Shown: piece after piece, positions 49,479 through 60,747 of the stretch
Layout: every line of letters begins with the position of its first letter
How positions within the stretch are numbered: position 1 is the stretch's first letter
Source: Rachycentron canadum
Taxonomy: Eukaryota > Chordata > Actinopteri > Carangiformes > Rachycentridae
NCBI GenBank assembly: GCA_038496675.1
Contig: CM076661.1
Span: forward strand, 8,663,091 to 8,727,090
Direction of reading: 5' to 3'
Length of the DNA stretch: 64,000 nt
Translations under genes and position numbers: made by a program
The notes under the pieces: model-generated
The model's database searches: none
What the model was told of the DNA's origin: nothing
What the model saw: the letters and a program-made list of their open reading frames with translations, nothing else

Positions 49479-49571
49479 AGGTTCAGCCGACTGTTCGTGC
49501 CTGGACTCAACCACTGAGGGGCACTGCAGCTTAAGCAGAGTCCTGTGGAGCAGCAGAACCCGGCTGAACCT
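49479..49571. repeat. short inverted repeat beside the CT microsatellite
   Basis: AGGTTCAGCCG (49479-49489) and its exact reverse complement CGGCTGAACCT (49561-49571) flank 71 bases of notably GC-rich sequence with a central GCTTAAGC palindrome. It could be a small foldback element or a chance hairpin. No target-site duplication was established. Confidence 0.5.
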
Positions 49572-49661
49572 TCAGGAGCGAGGACCGGCCGCAACAGTGT
49601 CAGCTGCTTATTTCAGTACCAGCCCCCAAAAGTTACCCAGGATGCCCGAATCTGCTGAGTT

Positions 49662-49662
<1 letters not shown>

Positions 49663-49699
<37 letters not shown>

Positions 49700-49712
49700 T
49701 CTCTCACTCTCT
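49663..49712. repeat. (CT)n microsatellite
   Basis: About 25 CT units with two CA interruptions. It creates Leu-Ser repeats in a chance + strand open frame (49468-49914) that is not a gene. Confidence 0.95.
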
Positions 49713-51639
49713 ACTGCAATACGACTTTTCCACCCAACTCCCAAAGAAACTTATTCATATCTTACTCTGCTGGCTATCCTCATTTCCTTGTTCCCTCTCT
49801 CTCTTGTGCGCTTCATGTGCTCCCTCTCTCTGGTTCTATCTTCCTCTTTTTCTTAGAGGCATCAGGTCCAATCCAGCTGTAGTCAATCTAATCCCTCTAA
49901 TTCAGTTAATCTAATTTTCTGGATATGGTCACACTGCTGATCTCCACTACTGGTCCTCCACAATCTCTCTTTCCGCACTCTGATTTCTGCCCAAATCCCT
50001 CCGGAGCCTGCACTTTCCCACTTCTCCCCCCTACAATACTTTAAAAATGTAAACGATTGGCACTAATTTGATCTGACGAGAGTTTATTACAAAGTATCAA
50101 AGTACCAAATATCAGTGGCACATTTTAAGGCGGGAAATTTAATGCAAGGTAAATTACACTCTCACCTCACATTATACTGGATGTGCCTCCCATTGTTAGA
50201 TTTGTTTTACTCACACTGGTGGTGAAGGTGTCAGAGCATGCTCATGTTGTGTTCTTCACGACTCTTCTCTCGGTTTCTGGCACGAACCCCAGGATGATTC
50301 ATCCTTACAGCAAGTTGCTCTGTTTGCTGATTATTGCTGTTTAAATTAACATTTTGCAAGTCACCTGTATTTGTCGGAGGCAGTTTATGCTATGTAACAT
50401 ATGATTTATCTCATTCATTTAAATTTGACTCAAGACTGCAAAAAATAGGCCGTGTTGAAAATTCAGCATTCAGTGCAACAGCTGGGTTTTTCATTCATCA
50501 ATGCTAAGAAACTTAAATAATCTGATTAGTAATGGACCTTCTATATATAGGTGCCAATGCTGTGTGATGAACAATCTGTTGGTTTGTAGCAGACCTGTCT
50601 CTGATTTAGAATTCTTTAGGAGCTGCCAGTGTGCAAATGCATTCGTGTTTGAGGGATTACCAAGGTCTATTAACAGATAAGAGGGACTTTCTCTGTGAAA
50701 ACCACTGGAGATAGGGGTATGTAGGTTAAACATTATGTGTGCCCAACATTCGCTCTTTAATCACATTCAAAGATAAGCTCTGTGTTATTTGCATCTTGTG
50801 GCCTGTTTTTAACACTTGCTCACAGCATCTCATCACACCACTTGTTTCATCATTCCTTCTCTGCCGCCACTCAGACTTTTGTCTCCCTGTTTCACTCACT
50901 TTGCCTCGTCTATCTGTGGCTCCTGGCTGCGGCAAATCTTTGCAGCGATTGTCAAAAGAATGAAAGCATTTTATCCGCATGAAAAATCATCTCCTTTGCA
51001 CGTCCTCCTTTAACCTGTTATCATGTAAAAGTACAGAAGAGAGGAAAAATAACAGTGTGCGTGGGGGGGTGAGGGAGGCAGGAATGGTGTCAGTCTCAGA
51101 GAGAGGATTAGGGCCAGGCCAATCACACATTCACAGGAGGTGCTGGGGAAAAGTGGGCCGAACGGGACACACCCTTGTTCCATGTTTCACCGACTGGGTG
51201 TTCTTTTTTCCCCCCTCTTCTTTCACTTTCTATTTTTTCCTCGCTCTCTTTGGACTTCTCTTTTGATCCTACACTCTCTATCTCCCTCTTCCTTCAGCTG
51301 TATCTCTCTCTGATGTCTGTTCCCCTCACCTCACCTATGGCCCACTTGTGAATTTATAGGTCAACTGTCTGACAATTTCAGGTCCATCTTATTTAATTCC
51401 TTCCCAGTGGATGTCAGGAAAATGAGTTACCTGCTGCAGCTCAGTTCTCAGAACTGTTACTGCCTGCTGTCAGCTCAACGGAAAGACTGCAGGAATGTAA
51501 TTTGTGCAGTTCTGAAAATCATGAATAGTAAGAGGGAGGTGTCCAATTAATAGCAGAGCGAATAAGGGGTAGGGAAACATTTTGTCCACGAATTGTTTAA
51601 TATGTGAGATGCGCGATACACTGATGTGTCTTTTCAGCT

Positions 51640-51730
51640 GCCTTTTGTGTGTAATGATGATTAAGACTAATCATGACCTGATTTTTATGTCCCACTAATG
51701 ATGCGAGGACGGCTGAGGAATGTCAAAACT
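51640..51730. promoter_or_regulatory. candidate enhancer: palindromic homeodomain sites
   Basis: ATGATTA (51657-51663), a 4-base spacer AGAC, then its exact reverse complement TAATCAT (51668-51674), followed by CCACTAATGATGCG. Facing TAAT-type sites suit a homeodomain dimer. There are no simple repeats. Function is inferred from motif texture only. Confidence 0.3.
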
Positions 51731-52819
51731 CTTCAACTGAGTTTGTTCATTAGTCCTTTTCTCTTTTTTGTTACTTTTTGTTGTGTGTCCTCATCTGCCT
51801 TTTCTACTTCGATCTATCTTCTTTTCCCCAGTGAAATATGGATGTGTTCAAGATAACTGCAATGCAGCTAAAACAACAGCAACCGTCTTACAGATCAGAA
51901 GGAGCAGAAGGGAGGGTGGCCTGTCATCCAGGCCTGCATAGAGGTTTAAAGAGCCCCCATGCTTTCAGGATCTGGCTTGGACTGGGCCAGCTGAGCTTGT
52001 GGGTCGTCGGCCTGGCCAACAGATCCTCAAAGATATGGAGAAAAGAGACCATACCATACCTCCTGTCTCAGCAGGGGTACAGAGAGGCAGAGATAAAACA
52101 AGACATAAAAAGAAACAGACTACAGAATAAAAAGACAAAACCAGAAAACTGGTAGAAAAGAAATAAGCCTAAAGTAATAAGCCTTCAACCCACTGTGAAG
52201 TAAGTCTTACAGACATTCACAAAGAGATTTATTCATGATATTGATGGCACAAACACAAATATTTTCTTTATACGCAGCATCACACATCAATAGTTATGTT
52301 TGCAGTATTTTCAGCTGCTGACCCGAGTGTTTCTCTGTGTCAACTCAGTCCCTTGTGGTCTGTTTAAGCAAGCCAGACAGGTGTTTTCCATTCTGCATTA
52401 TCCTTTGGTTTAGTATGGACTCAGCCAGGCCCCACGCCAACACAGCAGATGAGTGACTGTCATCCCACGTGTCATCGAGGTAAATATAACACTGACTTTG
52501 ACTTTATATACTGTATATAAAATGCTTAAATCTGATAGTATCCAAAAATGTGTCAGTCATGAAGCCATTTCTCTTGAATACTTGACAAATTTTTTGAACT
52601 TCTACTGAAGTAAGGTTTTGAATGCAGGACTTTTACTTGTTTGTGTTTTTGAGTGTTGTGACTTCATTTACTAGGTCTTAATATTTCTCCCGCCACTGAT
52701 GGTAGCTTGCTGTGGGTTTAGTCTTACATAAAAATGGACTCTTGATTTTCACCCATTTTAGGCATTTAGATTGTCTCCCTACTGCAGAATCCAATTGTGT
52801 CCCATCTCAGTGATCAGTG

Positions 52820-52880
52820 CTGTCTGTCACTGTCCTGCTGCCTATCAGCTGGGATGACAGACAATTAGTGACAGTAGAAA
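52820..52880. promoter_or_regulatory. candidate enhancer: clustered MEIS-type sites
   Basis: TGACAG, the MEIS/TGIF core, occurs at 52855-52860 and 52869-52874 and in reverse (CTGTCA) at 52824-52829. A homeodomain-like CAATTAG (52862-52868) lies between the first two, and CAGCTG is just upstream. Three such sites in about 50 bases are more than expected by chance. Confidence 0.35.
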
Positions 52881-55800
52881 TGGCTTTTGCAGCAGACGCA
52901 TTCCTCCTGAATTCCCTTGTCACAGCTCATTGCGATAAGACAGTGACTGCAGAAGCACTGCAAGTGGGATAGCAGGGCAATTACACTATGCATTCATTTT
53001 TTAACAGCTATCTTCAAGAAGAGCACAGATGCTCATGCACGTGCACACATACACACAATAATACTAACCATAGCACTTAGACAACAGGCCCTGCTGCATC
53101 GCTCTACAGTTTGTATGTGTTTGTGTGTTGCGATGAAACCCAGCTTATTCACCACAGTTGTTTTTTTTTAGCCACTTGATGAGGAAAAAAAGCTGAATGT
53201 CATATTAAGAGTTGAAATGTGCTCTGCCACAGCATGCCTAAAAACTACTCACTTATTCAATGCACAGAAGCAATTAGGAGAAAATGAATTCTCCGCATTT
53301 GTTAGCAGAGTTGCTGTTTATTGCTCTGGCAGCAGAGCTGATTATTTTTGACTGCTGGCACCCTTACAGCCAGAAAAAAAGATAGTCCCAAGTGTCAAAT
53401 ATCTTCAGGAAAATAATCTGTTTGGCTCATTCTTTAACAGGGAACTGAGATTTAATGTGTTGCTGTGTGTCTTTGCTCAGCTTGGACATTGGTGCTGGTC
53501 AGAGTCTCCTCATGTAAACCTGTAATATGATTGGCATCACTGTGGCTGACCTAATACATTCAGCCTCTTACTTCCATTAACTACCACCCACTCCCATGTT
53601 ACTGGAAATGAGAGTGATAAAATTCACAGAGAGAAGATGTGACTCATGCTGCTGTATATTTGTGTATGTGCCTGTGTTACTCATCAGTTTAAATAACCAG
53701 TTGCCTGTCAGGTTTAGGATAGGCGATTGAGTTTGACAGAAACACCTGCTGTGTTAAGCACCAGTTTAAGTAACAATGATGCAGACCCTGAAGGAAACCA
53801 TGTCAGGAGGAGCAAGCTTTTTTCTTCACATTTTGTGGAATTTGACAATGTGCTACATACAAAGAACATATTTTCATATTTTTAAATAGTTTTTTTAAGG
53901 TTATGATGTAATGTTACATGCTACTCATTTTCCACCATTTTTGCCTGTTAACACAAAATCTCATATTAAGATCTCATTAGCATAGGGAATAAATATTTTA
54001 ATGAATAACTTCATTTATAACAAATGACTGATTTCTTGAGTTGTAAGGAAACCAACACGAAACAAACAGTAATTGAGTGACAAAAGATTAGTGAGTGTTA
54101 AGATATTTTAACTTGTTGCTATTTATTCAGAAACATAATATGCATAGATGCAAAAAACGTACAAGCTTTTGCTTATAATAATAATTATACAATAATATGT
54201 TGCACCCTGGGAGGTATCTTATAGCATTGAAAGAGGTTACGACACATTCTTCTCATTGAGCAAAATTCAGTTTGAATTACTAACGAAAAACCAGTGGACA
54301 CAGTGCGAAACAAAGCTCTGTGTCATACAAATCACAAAGGTCTTGATTTAAAGCCAACCTTTGTACCTTGACCCTTTGCATATCTGAGTCAGCAGAGTTG
54401 GATAGTGTGCACTCAGCATCTCACTGCCTTGTACAGAGGGAGTTGAAGGAGCAGAAGATGTAGGAGGTGGGAGGAGCTGGGACTGTTGAACGGAGCTCCA
54501 GAGGTTGGAGGGTCAAAGGGAGGCAGCGGGCCTCTGAGACCTGTCTTGATCTTCTGGTCAATGCTCTCACAGCATCCCACTTTATGGTTTAACGTGTGTG
54601 TGTGCCTCTCTGATCAGCAGTTTGTCTCATGTTAGCATTTTTTACAATATGCTGGGATATGGATTTAGTAAAATGAATTGACTAGGGAGAATATGGATTG
54701 TTGTAAAACAAGCATTAGAATAATGGACTATGATACTCAGCTGCCCTATTCATGACATCTTGTCTGATTAATACATGTGATTCAGATTGGGTTTGGACCG
54801 TTCCCTTTTTAGATACAGATGTGCATAGTTCACAATATAATGCAAACACCCAAAAAGGGATATTCTACAGTATAATCAGCAGTATTTTAACCAGTTCCTC
54901 AAAGCCTGACAGGTAATTCTGTCGTGTCTGAAAAAGCTTTCATATTTCTTGTACTTGCTGAAGAATTATTCAGAGTAAGACACTGGTACATATTCCTTCG
55001 GGACTCGTCAAGCTTCACTAACCGTTTCAACAGTATTTGTCATCCTGCATATTGAGCCAGAAGTTGTAAAGGAATGAGCATGCAGATGGTAAAATCTTCC
55101 AAAGTAGATCATTACCCTCATGGTTCCTTTTCCTAAGGCATAATTGCACTGGTGTGAATCACTGAAAGAACATATAGACATTATTTGCATTGGTTATTTG
55201 CATGTCTTTCACCCTGATGTCCATGTGTGTATTAATGTCTTAGTACTGTGCAAAGGCACCATATTACAGAATGATAATTAATTCACGACCCTTATCAGCA
55301 ACCAGTAGAAAATCACAGAACTAATTTAAATTTACACATCAGTGCCACCCCACCATCTCCCTTGAGCTACAGGGGTCTGTAGTTGCCAGTGGGGCAGATT
55401 AGATCAGAGATTCAATTGAAAACTCTTCACTGAATAGCAAATATATTTTAATTTAGAGGATCTTATTGCATGTTTTTTCGCTTTAGAAATATGTCTTTTA
55501 GCCTTTGTAGGACATAGAGATTCAGCAACAGACCCATGTAAAGTGCAGGTGACAGGTGAAGTGTTGAGTTACTGTTGTTGATAAAGGTAGAGCACAATAT
55601 AAAAGTAAATATCACATTTTGAACACATATTCAATTCAAAGGTCCTTTAAAAATTAATCAGTAAAGATATGTATAAGGAGATGATGAAGGATCTTTTTAT
55701 TAATTCATTAATCTTTTTTTTAATTAATTACAGCCTCTCTATGATTAATCAAACTTGATCAAACATGTAGGTACAGTTATTATTGTCACTTTGTGCGATA

Positions 55801-56879
55801 AAACACCACATGCATTGGTTATTTTCCATTTATTAATTTTCAGTGTTATGACAATATTGCACTCTTATTGTTTCACATCAGAAGCTACAGTTTTTTCTTG
55901 AACCTTTGGCTTCATTGTATTCTGATGTTCTTCAGCATGAAACACGGCACCATGACTGCTGCTTTAATTTGTGTTTACTTTGTCCTGCGTGGAACACGAT
56001 GCACTGCATCCCCTGAGTTGTGGGTGTCTCTGTTGGTCTTTGTGTCTTCCCTTCAATGAACCTGTCAATCCCCAGTAATGGAAGATTCAGTCTTGACCCT
56101 GACATGGACCAAGCACCATGTCAGAGCTGTCACATCCCAATTGAAAAGAGAGCACACATTGTTTCTAGTACAGCTTGAAAATCTCTCAGCATCTTTGCGC
56201 TCGGTCAGTTTGGAGAAAGAAAAAAAAGGATATTCTGCTCTCCCTACTTTTTCTACATGTTTTCTTGATCTTTCCTTCTTCCTTCTTCCCTTGGTCCATT
56301 TATTACGTTGTGGTATTTAAGAATTGTCAGATATTCAGTCTAGTCACATGCTAACGTTGCATACTGTATCACTTGTAAGATTGGAGTAGCATCAGTATTC
56401 AAGGCGTTTGGTCACAATCACGGCTGAGGTGAATATAAACAGCTGTCTGTAAATGACCTTAGCATGTATCCTGAATTCCAAAGTGTTGCCCCCCAGTCAC
56501 CCTCCACCGTCTCTTCCTCCCTCCATTGCTTTCCTGACAAAGTGTCATTCCCTCCTGTGTCTCTATTAGCCTCAGCCCTCCATCACTGCCCCTCCCACTC
56601 CCCATTCCTACACCCATCCCCCTTACCTCAAACCCCAGGAGAGGAGTGATACTGCTGATGCATCACCACCCAAGATAATTTGTTTAAATGACAGATTAGG
56701 AAGGTAATTCGATTTGTGCCCGATACAGTATGTAGTGTCTGTTACCAATCTAATAAAGCCACCCCCCTGCTTTGCTTCCTCCTCTGAGCCCCTCCCCTCT
56801 GAACATACCCTGCCCCCTTGCTTGTATCTGCCGCAATAAGTTCCCAGTTCAGTGAGAAATAAAGAGGGGGAGCAGTAGA

Positions 56880-57160
56880 GGCTTGTCTCCAGGGCTGTAA
56901 CACGATCGCAGGCAGCGGCCACCAAGGCCTCCACATTAATTGAATTGCGAGGCCGGGAAGCTGCAAGGTTTGGCGAGGCGCTCATTGACTCATTGATCGG
57001 CGCACAGGGGCTTCAGAAATATGCCTTGCAGTCGCAGCCAATCAATCAAACAATTAAGCCTAGTCTCTGTAGCTGGCCCTGCTCCATTTAAGTCTAACCT
57101 CTCAGCTCCTGGTGGCGCACGTTCCAAATTAATTGCTTCTCGCCACAGAATAGGCCCACC
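56880..57160. promoter_or_regulatory. candidate conserved non-coding element
   Basis: A mixed GC- and CpG-containing segment with embedded AT homeodomain words: CACATTAATTGAATTGCG (56932-56949), CATTGACTCATTGATCGG (56983-57000), CCAATCAATCAAACAATTAA (57038-57057) and CAAATTAATTGC (57125-57136). It stands out from its surroundings and from slippage repeats. It resembles developmental enhancers by eye; no alignment was possible. Confidence 0.3.
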
Positions 57161-57583
57161 ACCTCCCCTTGTCTGCTCAGCCCCCTCTTTGTACCTGGGG
57201 AAAAGGTAACTGTGAGTCTGCATTTTGCACAATTCCCATCTCTATAAAGCTTAACCATGACAATACGCAACCCCTCCTCTGCAGTATGTGTGTATGCATA
57301 AGGATGCTCAGCTCCATCTGCCTTCCTTTTGGTGCAAAATGCAGGCACGGGTTTTAGCAGCACAAGGAATAGTTATGTGAGCTCTTGTGTAACTATCTAG
57401 AAATCTTCCAGGGTTAGGACAGATAGGACGGTATTTCTCAGTTCAGCACCCAACAAGAGGAGGAGGAAGGGGGTGGTGGAGTGGGTGGGGTGTCATCAGT
57501 GTGGCCTTTCCTGCAGTGGGCCGCTCCTCCTTCCATTTCCTCCACCTTCCTCCTGTTCCCCTTTTCCTTTCCCCTCTTTCCAG

Positions 57584-57780
57584 CCTTACAGGGCAGTAAA
57601 GCCATGTCCTACAACACCAGCAGGAGGATTATTCCTGGTTCATGGCATCGTGACTGGAATACGCAGCCATATGGCATTATCAATTTTGTTCACTATGGCA
57701 GAGCCTGTCACCTTAAGACTGCGCCTCCCTGGCATGCCGCCCTAGCTAACATCTGTTGGAGGGGACTAGTGGGAGTTTAA
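57584..57780 (+). other. exon-like block after a strong acceptor, unidentified
   Basis: A long pyrimidine tract (57535-57580) ends in TTTCCAG at 57577-57583, one of the best acceptor contexts in the window. A frame then stays open for 65 codons to a TAA at 57778-57780. It includes KAMSYNTSRRIIPGSWHRDW and PYGIINFVHYGRACHLK. The protein is not recognised, and a second frame is also open to 57745. It could be a terminal exon, a non-coding RNA exon or a conserved element; CAGCCATATGGCAT includes an E-box. Confidence 0.2.
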
Positions 57781-57789
57781 TGTCTCCGT

Positions 57790-58800
57790 CTCGCTTACAC
57801 GCTGCATTTTTCCTCCCTTCCCCTTTCCCTCTCCCATTTTTTCTCCTCATATCCCCTCCTTGACTTTCACCATCATTTTGGGATGCAACATGGTTTAGGA
57901 GAGATTGTGAGTCTAGCCTCACACCCCTTGGGTGCCTGCTCAAAGCCCAGCTTATACATAACCTCTTACTGCTGCCCTTCTATAGCAGCGATCACCATGG
58001 CTACTGGTATGATATGATAAATCAAAGGTGTCTCTTTTTTAGGAATGTGTCCTTAATCTTTCCGAATGGCCACCTGGCCTGATTTGTGACCTTGAGGATA
58101 TGTATCTGAGCAGTAGGATGTCACGAAATGCATGCACAGACACACACCACACATGCTTGCATGCTCACTCGTGCACACACACACACTAACATACATTCAG
58201 GCATACGACAAGCAGTGTATTTGTTGCATGGATGTCCTTGGGCTGTAAGCACATAAACACACACATAGTCAGAGAAGTGAAGGACCTGGTATGTCACCAA
58301 ATAAAGACTGGAGGTGTTGAGGAGCTGTTCTGTCATCAAGGAGGCATCTGATGTAAACAGCCAGAGACAGACAGTCAGACTCCTGGATGCAGCTGGGTAG
58401 TATGCACGGAGAGGTGAAAACATAAATATCTATATTTTTTGCATTTAGCTGATCCTCTTCATCACAGCAATGTATGATGAATACAGAATGAGTGTAGACT
58501 CCTAGCTCAATTAAGCATACAGATTAGTTTGATGTTGCAGAACCCAGACTTTTTGGAAATGTGTATTAAGCTACGGATGCCTGTAATCTATCCCCTGGGC
58601 ACGCCTGTTTGTGTTGTGTTGGTGTGCGCATAGTAAATGTCTGTGAATGTTTGACTCCATATCTGTATATTCCTACACTTCTACAGGTTATTCATTTATG
58701 ATTCCTCTTAAATTCGTGCATGCGTGAGCCTTCCCATTATATGGTTTAGAGATCACAGGAATGATTCCCTTGAAGTGGTTGTTTCCCAAGATTTTTAAGA
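57790..58800. other. intergenic DNA, CA-rich repeats
   Basis: Pyrimidine-rich sequence near 57800-57860, then CA-rich, slippage-prone DNA at 58135-58190. No gene was recognised. Confidence 0.6.
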
Positions 58801-58920
58801 CATATATATATGTATATATGGTCCCACCTGTACGACCATATATATATGGATATGTATATATATATACATAGATATTTACATATCCATATATACATGGATA
58901 TGTAAATACATATATTACAT
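58801..58920. repeat. AT-rich hairpin repeat with perfect stems
   Basis: TATTTACATATCCAT (58873-58887) and its exact reverse complement ATGGATATGTAAATA (58894-58908) form a 15-bp stem around a 6-base loop. Just before, TATATATGGTC and GACCATATATA flank CCACCTGTAC, giving another stem. The block may be a small foldback element or cruciform-prone microsatellite. It adjoins two transposon remnants. Confidence 0.7.
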
Positions 58921-58931
58921 ATTTTCTGTAA

Positions 58932-58998
58932 AGGTTCTCAGTCACCCAGGTCATAGTTGTCTCAGAAAGTTGAATCGAAGGCAGCTGGACTTGGTTGG
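58932..58998 (-). mobile_element. tail of a dispersed teleost retroelement-type repeat
   Basis: The stretch reads GGTTCTCAGTCACCCAGGTC, then ATAGTTGTCTCAGAAAG, then TTGAATCGAAGGCAGCTGG and ACTTGG. I recognise this, in the opposite orientation, as the ending of a widely dispersed fish repeat (AGTCCAGTTGCCTTCGATTC, then CAAC, and later GACCTGGGTGACTGAGAACC). The family name is not certain to me. Only the terminal part remains. Confidence 0.5.
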
Positions 58999-59039
58999 GT
59001 TACAGATCCAAATTTGTATGTTTGTATTCTTGTAAAAGC

Positions 59040-59630
59040 ATGTATACATTCACCTTTTTCACATTTTATGTTGCCTTGTGTTGTACTTATGCTACAATTT
59101 TCAATTGTCATTCTGCACTCATGACCCTGTAATGAGACACCATTTTTGACATTTGCAATTAATAGCAAATTATTAAAAAGATAAATTTAACATAAAGTGT
59201 GGCGTAAGTATTCAATCTCTTTGCTATGACTCATGAAATTCAGTGTCTCCCATTTGTCCTGATCATCAGTAGGTGCATTTCCATTAACCTGCTTAATGTG
59301 AAATTGAAATTGCAACTTTTTCACACTATTTGACAAAGCAATATTTTACAAAAAATTAAATGGAAACACAAGTCATTGCACCTGCTGCATCACATCCAAG
59401 GGACCCAGATCCAACTGAGCAGCAGGAAATCCGCTCAGTTGGAAAACCGTTATCACATTTAATTGGAATGATATCATGAGAGAAGTAAACCCATCTTTTT
59501 TGATGAGATGCTAATTTCAGCCGACTGGACATGCTTTGGGAAGGCACACACCTGTCTAAATAAGGTCTCATAGCTGACAGCGCATATTGGAGCACAAATC
59601 AAACCATGAGGTCGAAGGAACTGCCTGCAG
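59040..59630 (+). mobile_element. Tc1/mariner-type transposon remnant, 5' end
   Basis: The sequence follows the 5' region of a well-known fish Tc1-like element: TTTTTCACATTTTATGTTGC, AGTATTCAATCTCTTTGCTA with TGACTC after it, TGATCATC, then GGACATGCTTTGGGAAGGCA, CACACCTGTCTAAATAAGG and AGCACAAATCAAACCATGAG. The last phrase is the transposase start; it reads MRSKELP, where family members have MKSKEL. The frame is lost after about ten codons, and the rest of the transposase and the 3' end are absent, so the copy is dead. A separate insertion splits the 5' UTR at 59269-59508. Confidence 0.8.
59269..59508. mobile_element. insertion nested in the Tc1 remnant, probably MITE-like
   Basis: About 240 bases interrupt the Tc1 5' region, replacing the expected sequence between TGATCATC and the TTCAG-C-GACTGGACATG part. 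Inside are imperfect inverted copies: GTGCATTTCCATTAA near 59274-59288 against TTAAATGGAAAC near 59356-59367, with TTGCACCTGC at 59375-59384 mirroring GTAGGTGCA. A perfect 10-bp hairpin, CCAACTGAGC (59411-59420) with GCTCAGTTGG (59433-59442), follows. Exact borders and target duplication are not established. Confidence 0.4.
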
Positions 59631-59779
59631 TGTTAGATATATATTATTTCTGGCCAAACTGTCATGACAGCAAATGGAAAGAGCGAGAGAGGAGGAGAGA
59701 CAGCAGCAGAAGGCATGGTTTTACTTTTCTTTACTTCCAGGCTGCCTCAGCCTTAAGTAAATCATTTACACCACATTGA

Positions 59780-60640
59780 AATCATCCCAGGCATGGCAGC
59801 AGCTTATTTTAGCTGGGCAGCATTGATCTCATGCCAAGTCATTTTTAGCAGGATGATGTGTCCTTTATCTGTACCTTTTGGAGCTGTTGATTCTCTGAGC
59901 TGTGAGTCTTATGTTTTAATACTCAATGACAACAAGGCTTCTAAACAGGCCCAGGGACGCTTCTTGCTTACAAGAAGCAAAGGTAATTATCAAGGCTTCA
60001 CTAGCATTACAAAAGATGAGCATCAGAGTGGCTGTAACAAAAATGAGTCGCTGCTGTATTTTATCTGCACTCTAGGAACCAGCCTCTGGATAGTTTCTGC
60101 TGTGTTAGTTCTGATGATATGTACTGATGATAAAAACTCTCCTCATCTTTGCCGCTGTCTGGTCACACTGATGCATTAACTTGATTACCCCCCTTATCCT
60201 CCACTCAATCGATCATTGAAAGACGTCGATTTGCCGGATGGGTCTTTCATACATCAGATGTACTGTGGAGGGCAAGTGGAGATGAAAGCCAGCTGGCAGA
60301 GACAACTGGCAAAAAGGACTGAATAGGAAAATAGAATTCATATTGTCAGCTTCCAGAAAATTCCAGTTGAGACACATTTACACAGGGTCTCACAAATTGT
60401 TCACACTCTTTTTTTTCTTTTTTTTTTTTTTTTTGTGATGTGCAGGAAGGACGAGCAAATGGGAGCTTCTAATGACTATCACACTTCCAATCTCCAATTA
60501 GCTAAAGAGAGGAGCTGGTTAATTACTTTTTATAATGTTCACCAATGAGTCCTTCAGGCTCTGAGATACGTTATGTTGCACTGGGAGGGTGAGCCAGATA
60601 ATGTTTCTACATCCCCTGTACAGCCCAGAAAAACAGCTCT
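59780..60640. promoter_or_regulatory. cluster of candidate conserved non-coding elements
   Basis: Three repeat-poor pieces stand out: 59780-60070 (GGTAATTATCAAGGCTTCAC), 60190-60290 (CTCAATCGATCATTGAAAGA, then CGTCGATTTGCC) and 60445-60600 (CTCCAATTAGCTAAAGAG, GGTTAATTACTTTTTATAAT). They are separated by a T-rich run at 60409-60434. The + strand frame 59793-60179 is open but encodes nothing recognised. Enhancer function is inferred from motif texture. Confidence 0.25.
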
Positions 60641-60724
60641 GTCTGAACCTATTCTATTTCACTTCATATTCTACTTTTAGAGATGCCAATGGACCACATA
60701 TCAAAAGTAAATATATGTGTTAAA

Positions 60725-60747
60725 TGTATGTATGTATGTATGTATGT
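60725..60747. repeat. (TGTA)n microsatellite
   Basis: Nearly six tandem TGTA units. Confidence 0.9.

Larger units (their letters stand above)
49720..56870. other. intergenic DNA with scattered motif-rich segments
   Basis: No gene was recognised. Notable pieces are a strong acceptor-like CTTCTTTTCCCCAG at 51818-51831 followed by a less AT-rich 300 bp, and the motif-rich segments at 51490-51730, 52800-52985 and 53230-53420. The rest is ordinary AT-rich sequence, with CT-rich, C-rich DNA at 56490-56640. Confidence 0.5.

Noticed and set aside
49468..49914. 148-codon + strand frame with Leu-Ser repeats
   Set aside because: Its length comes from the CT microsatellite, which has no stops in this frame.
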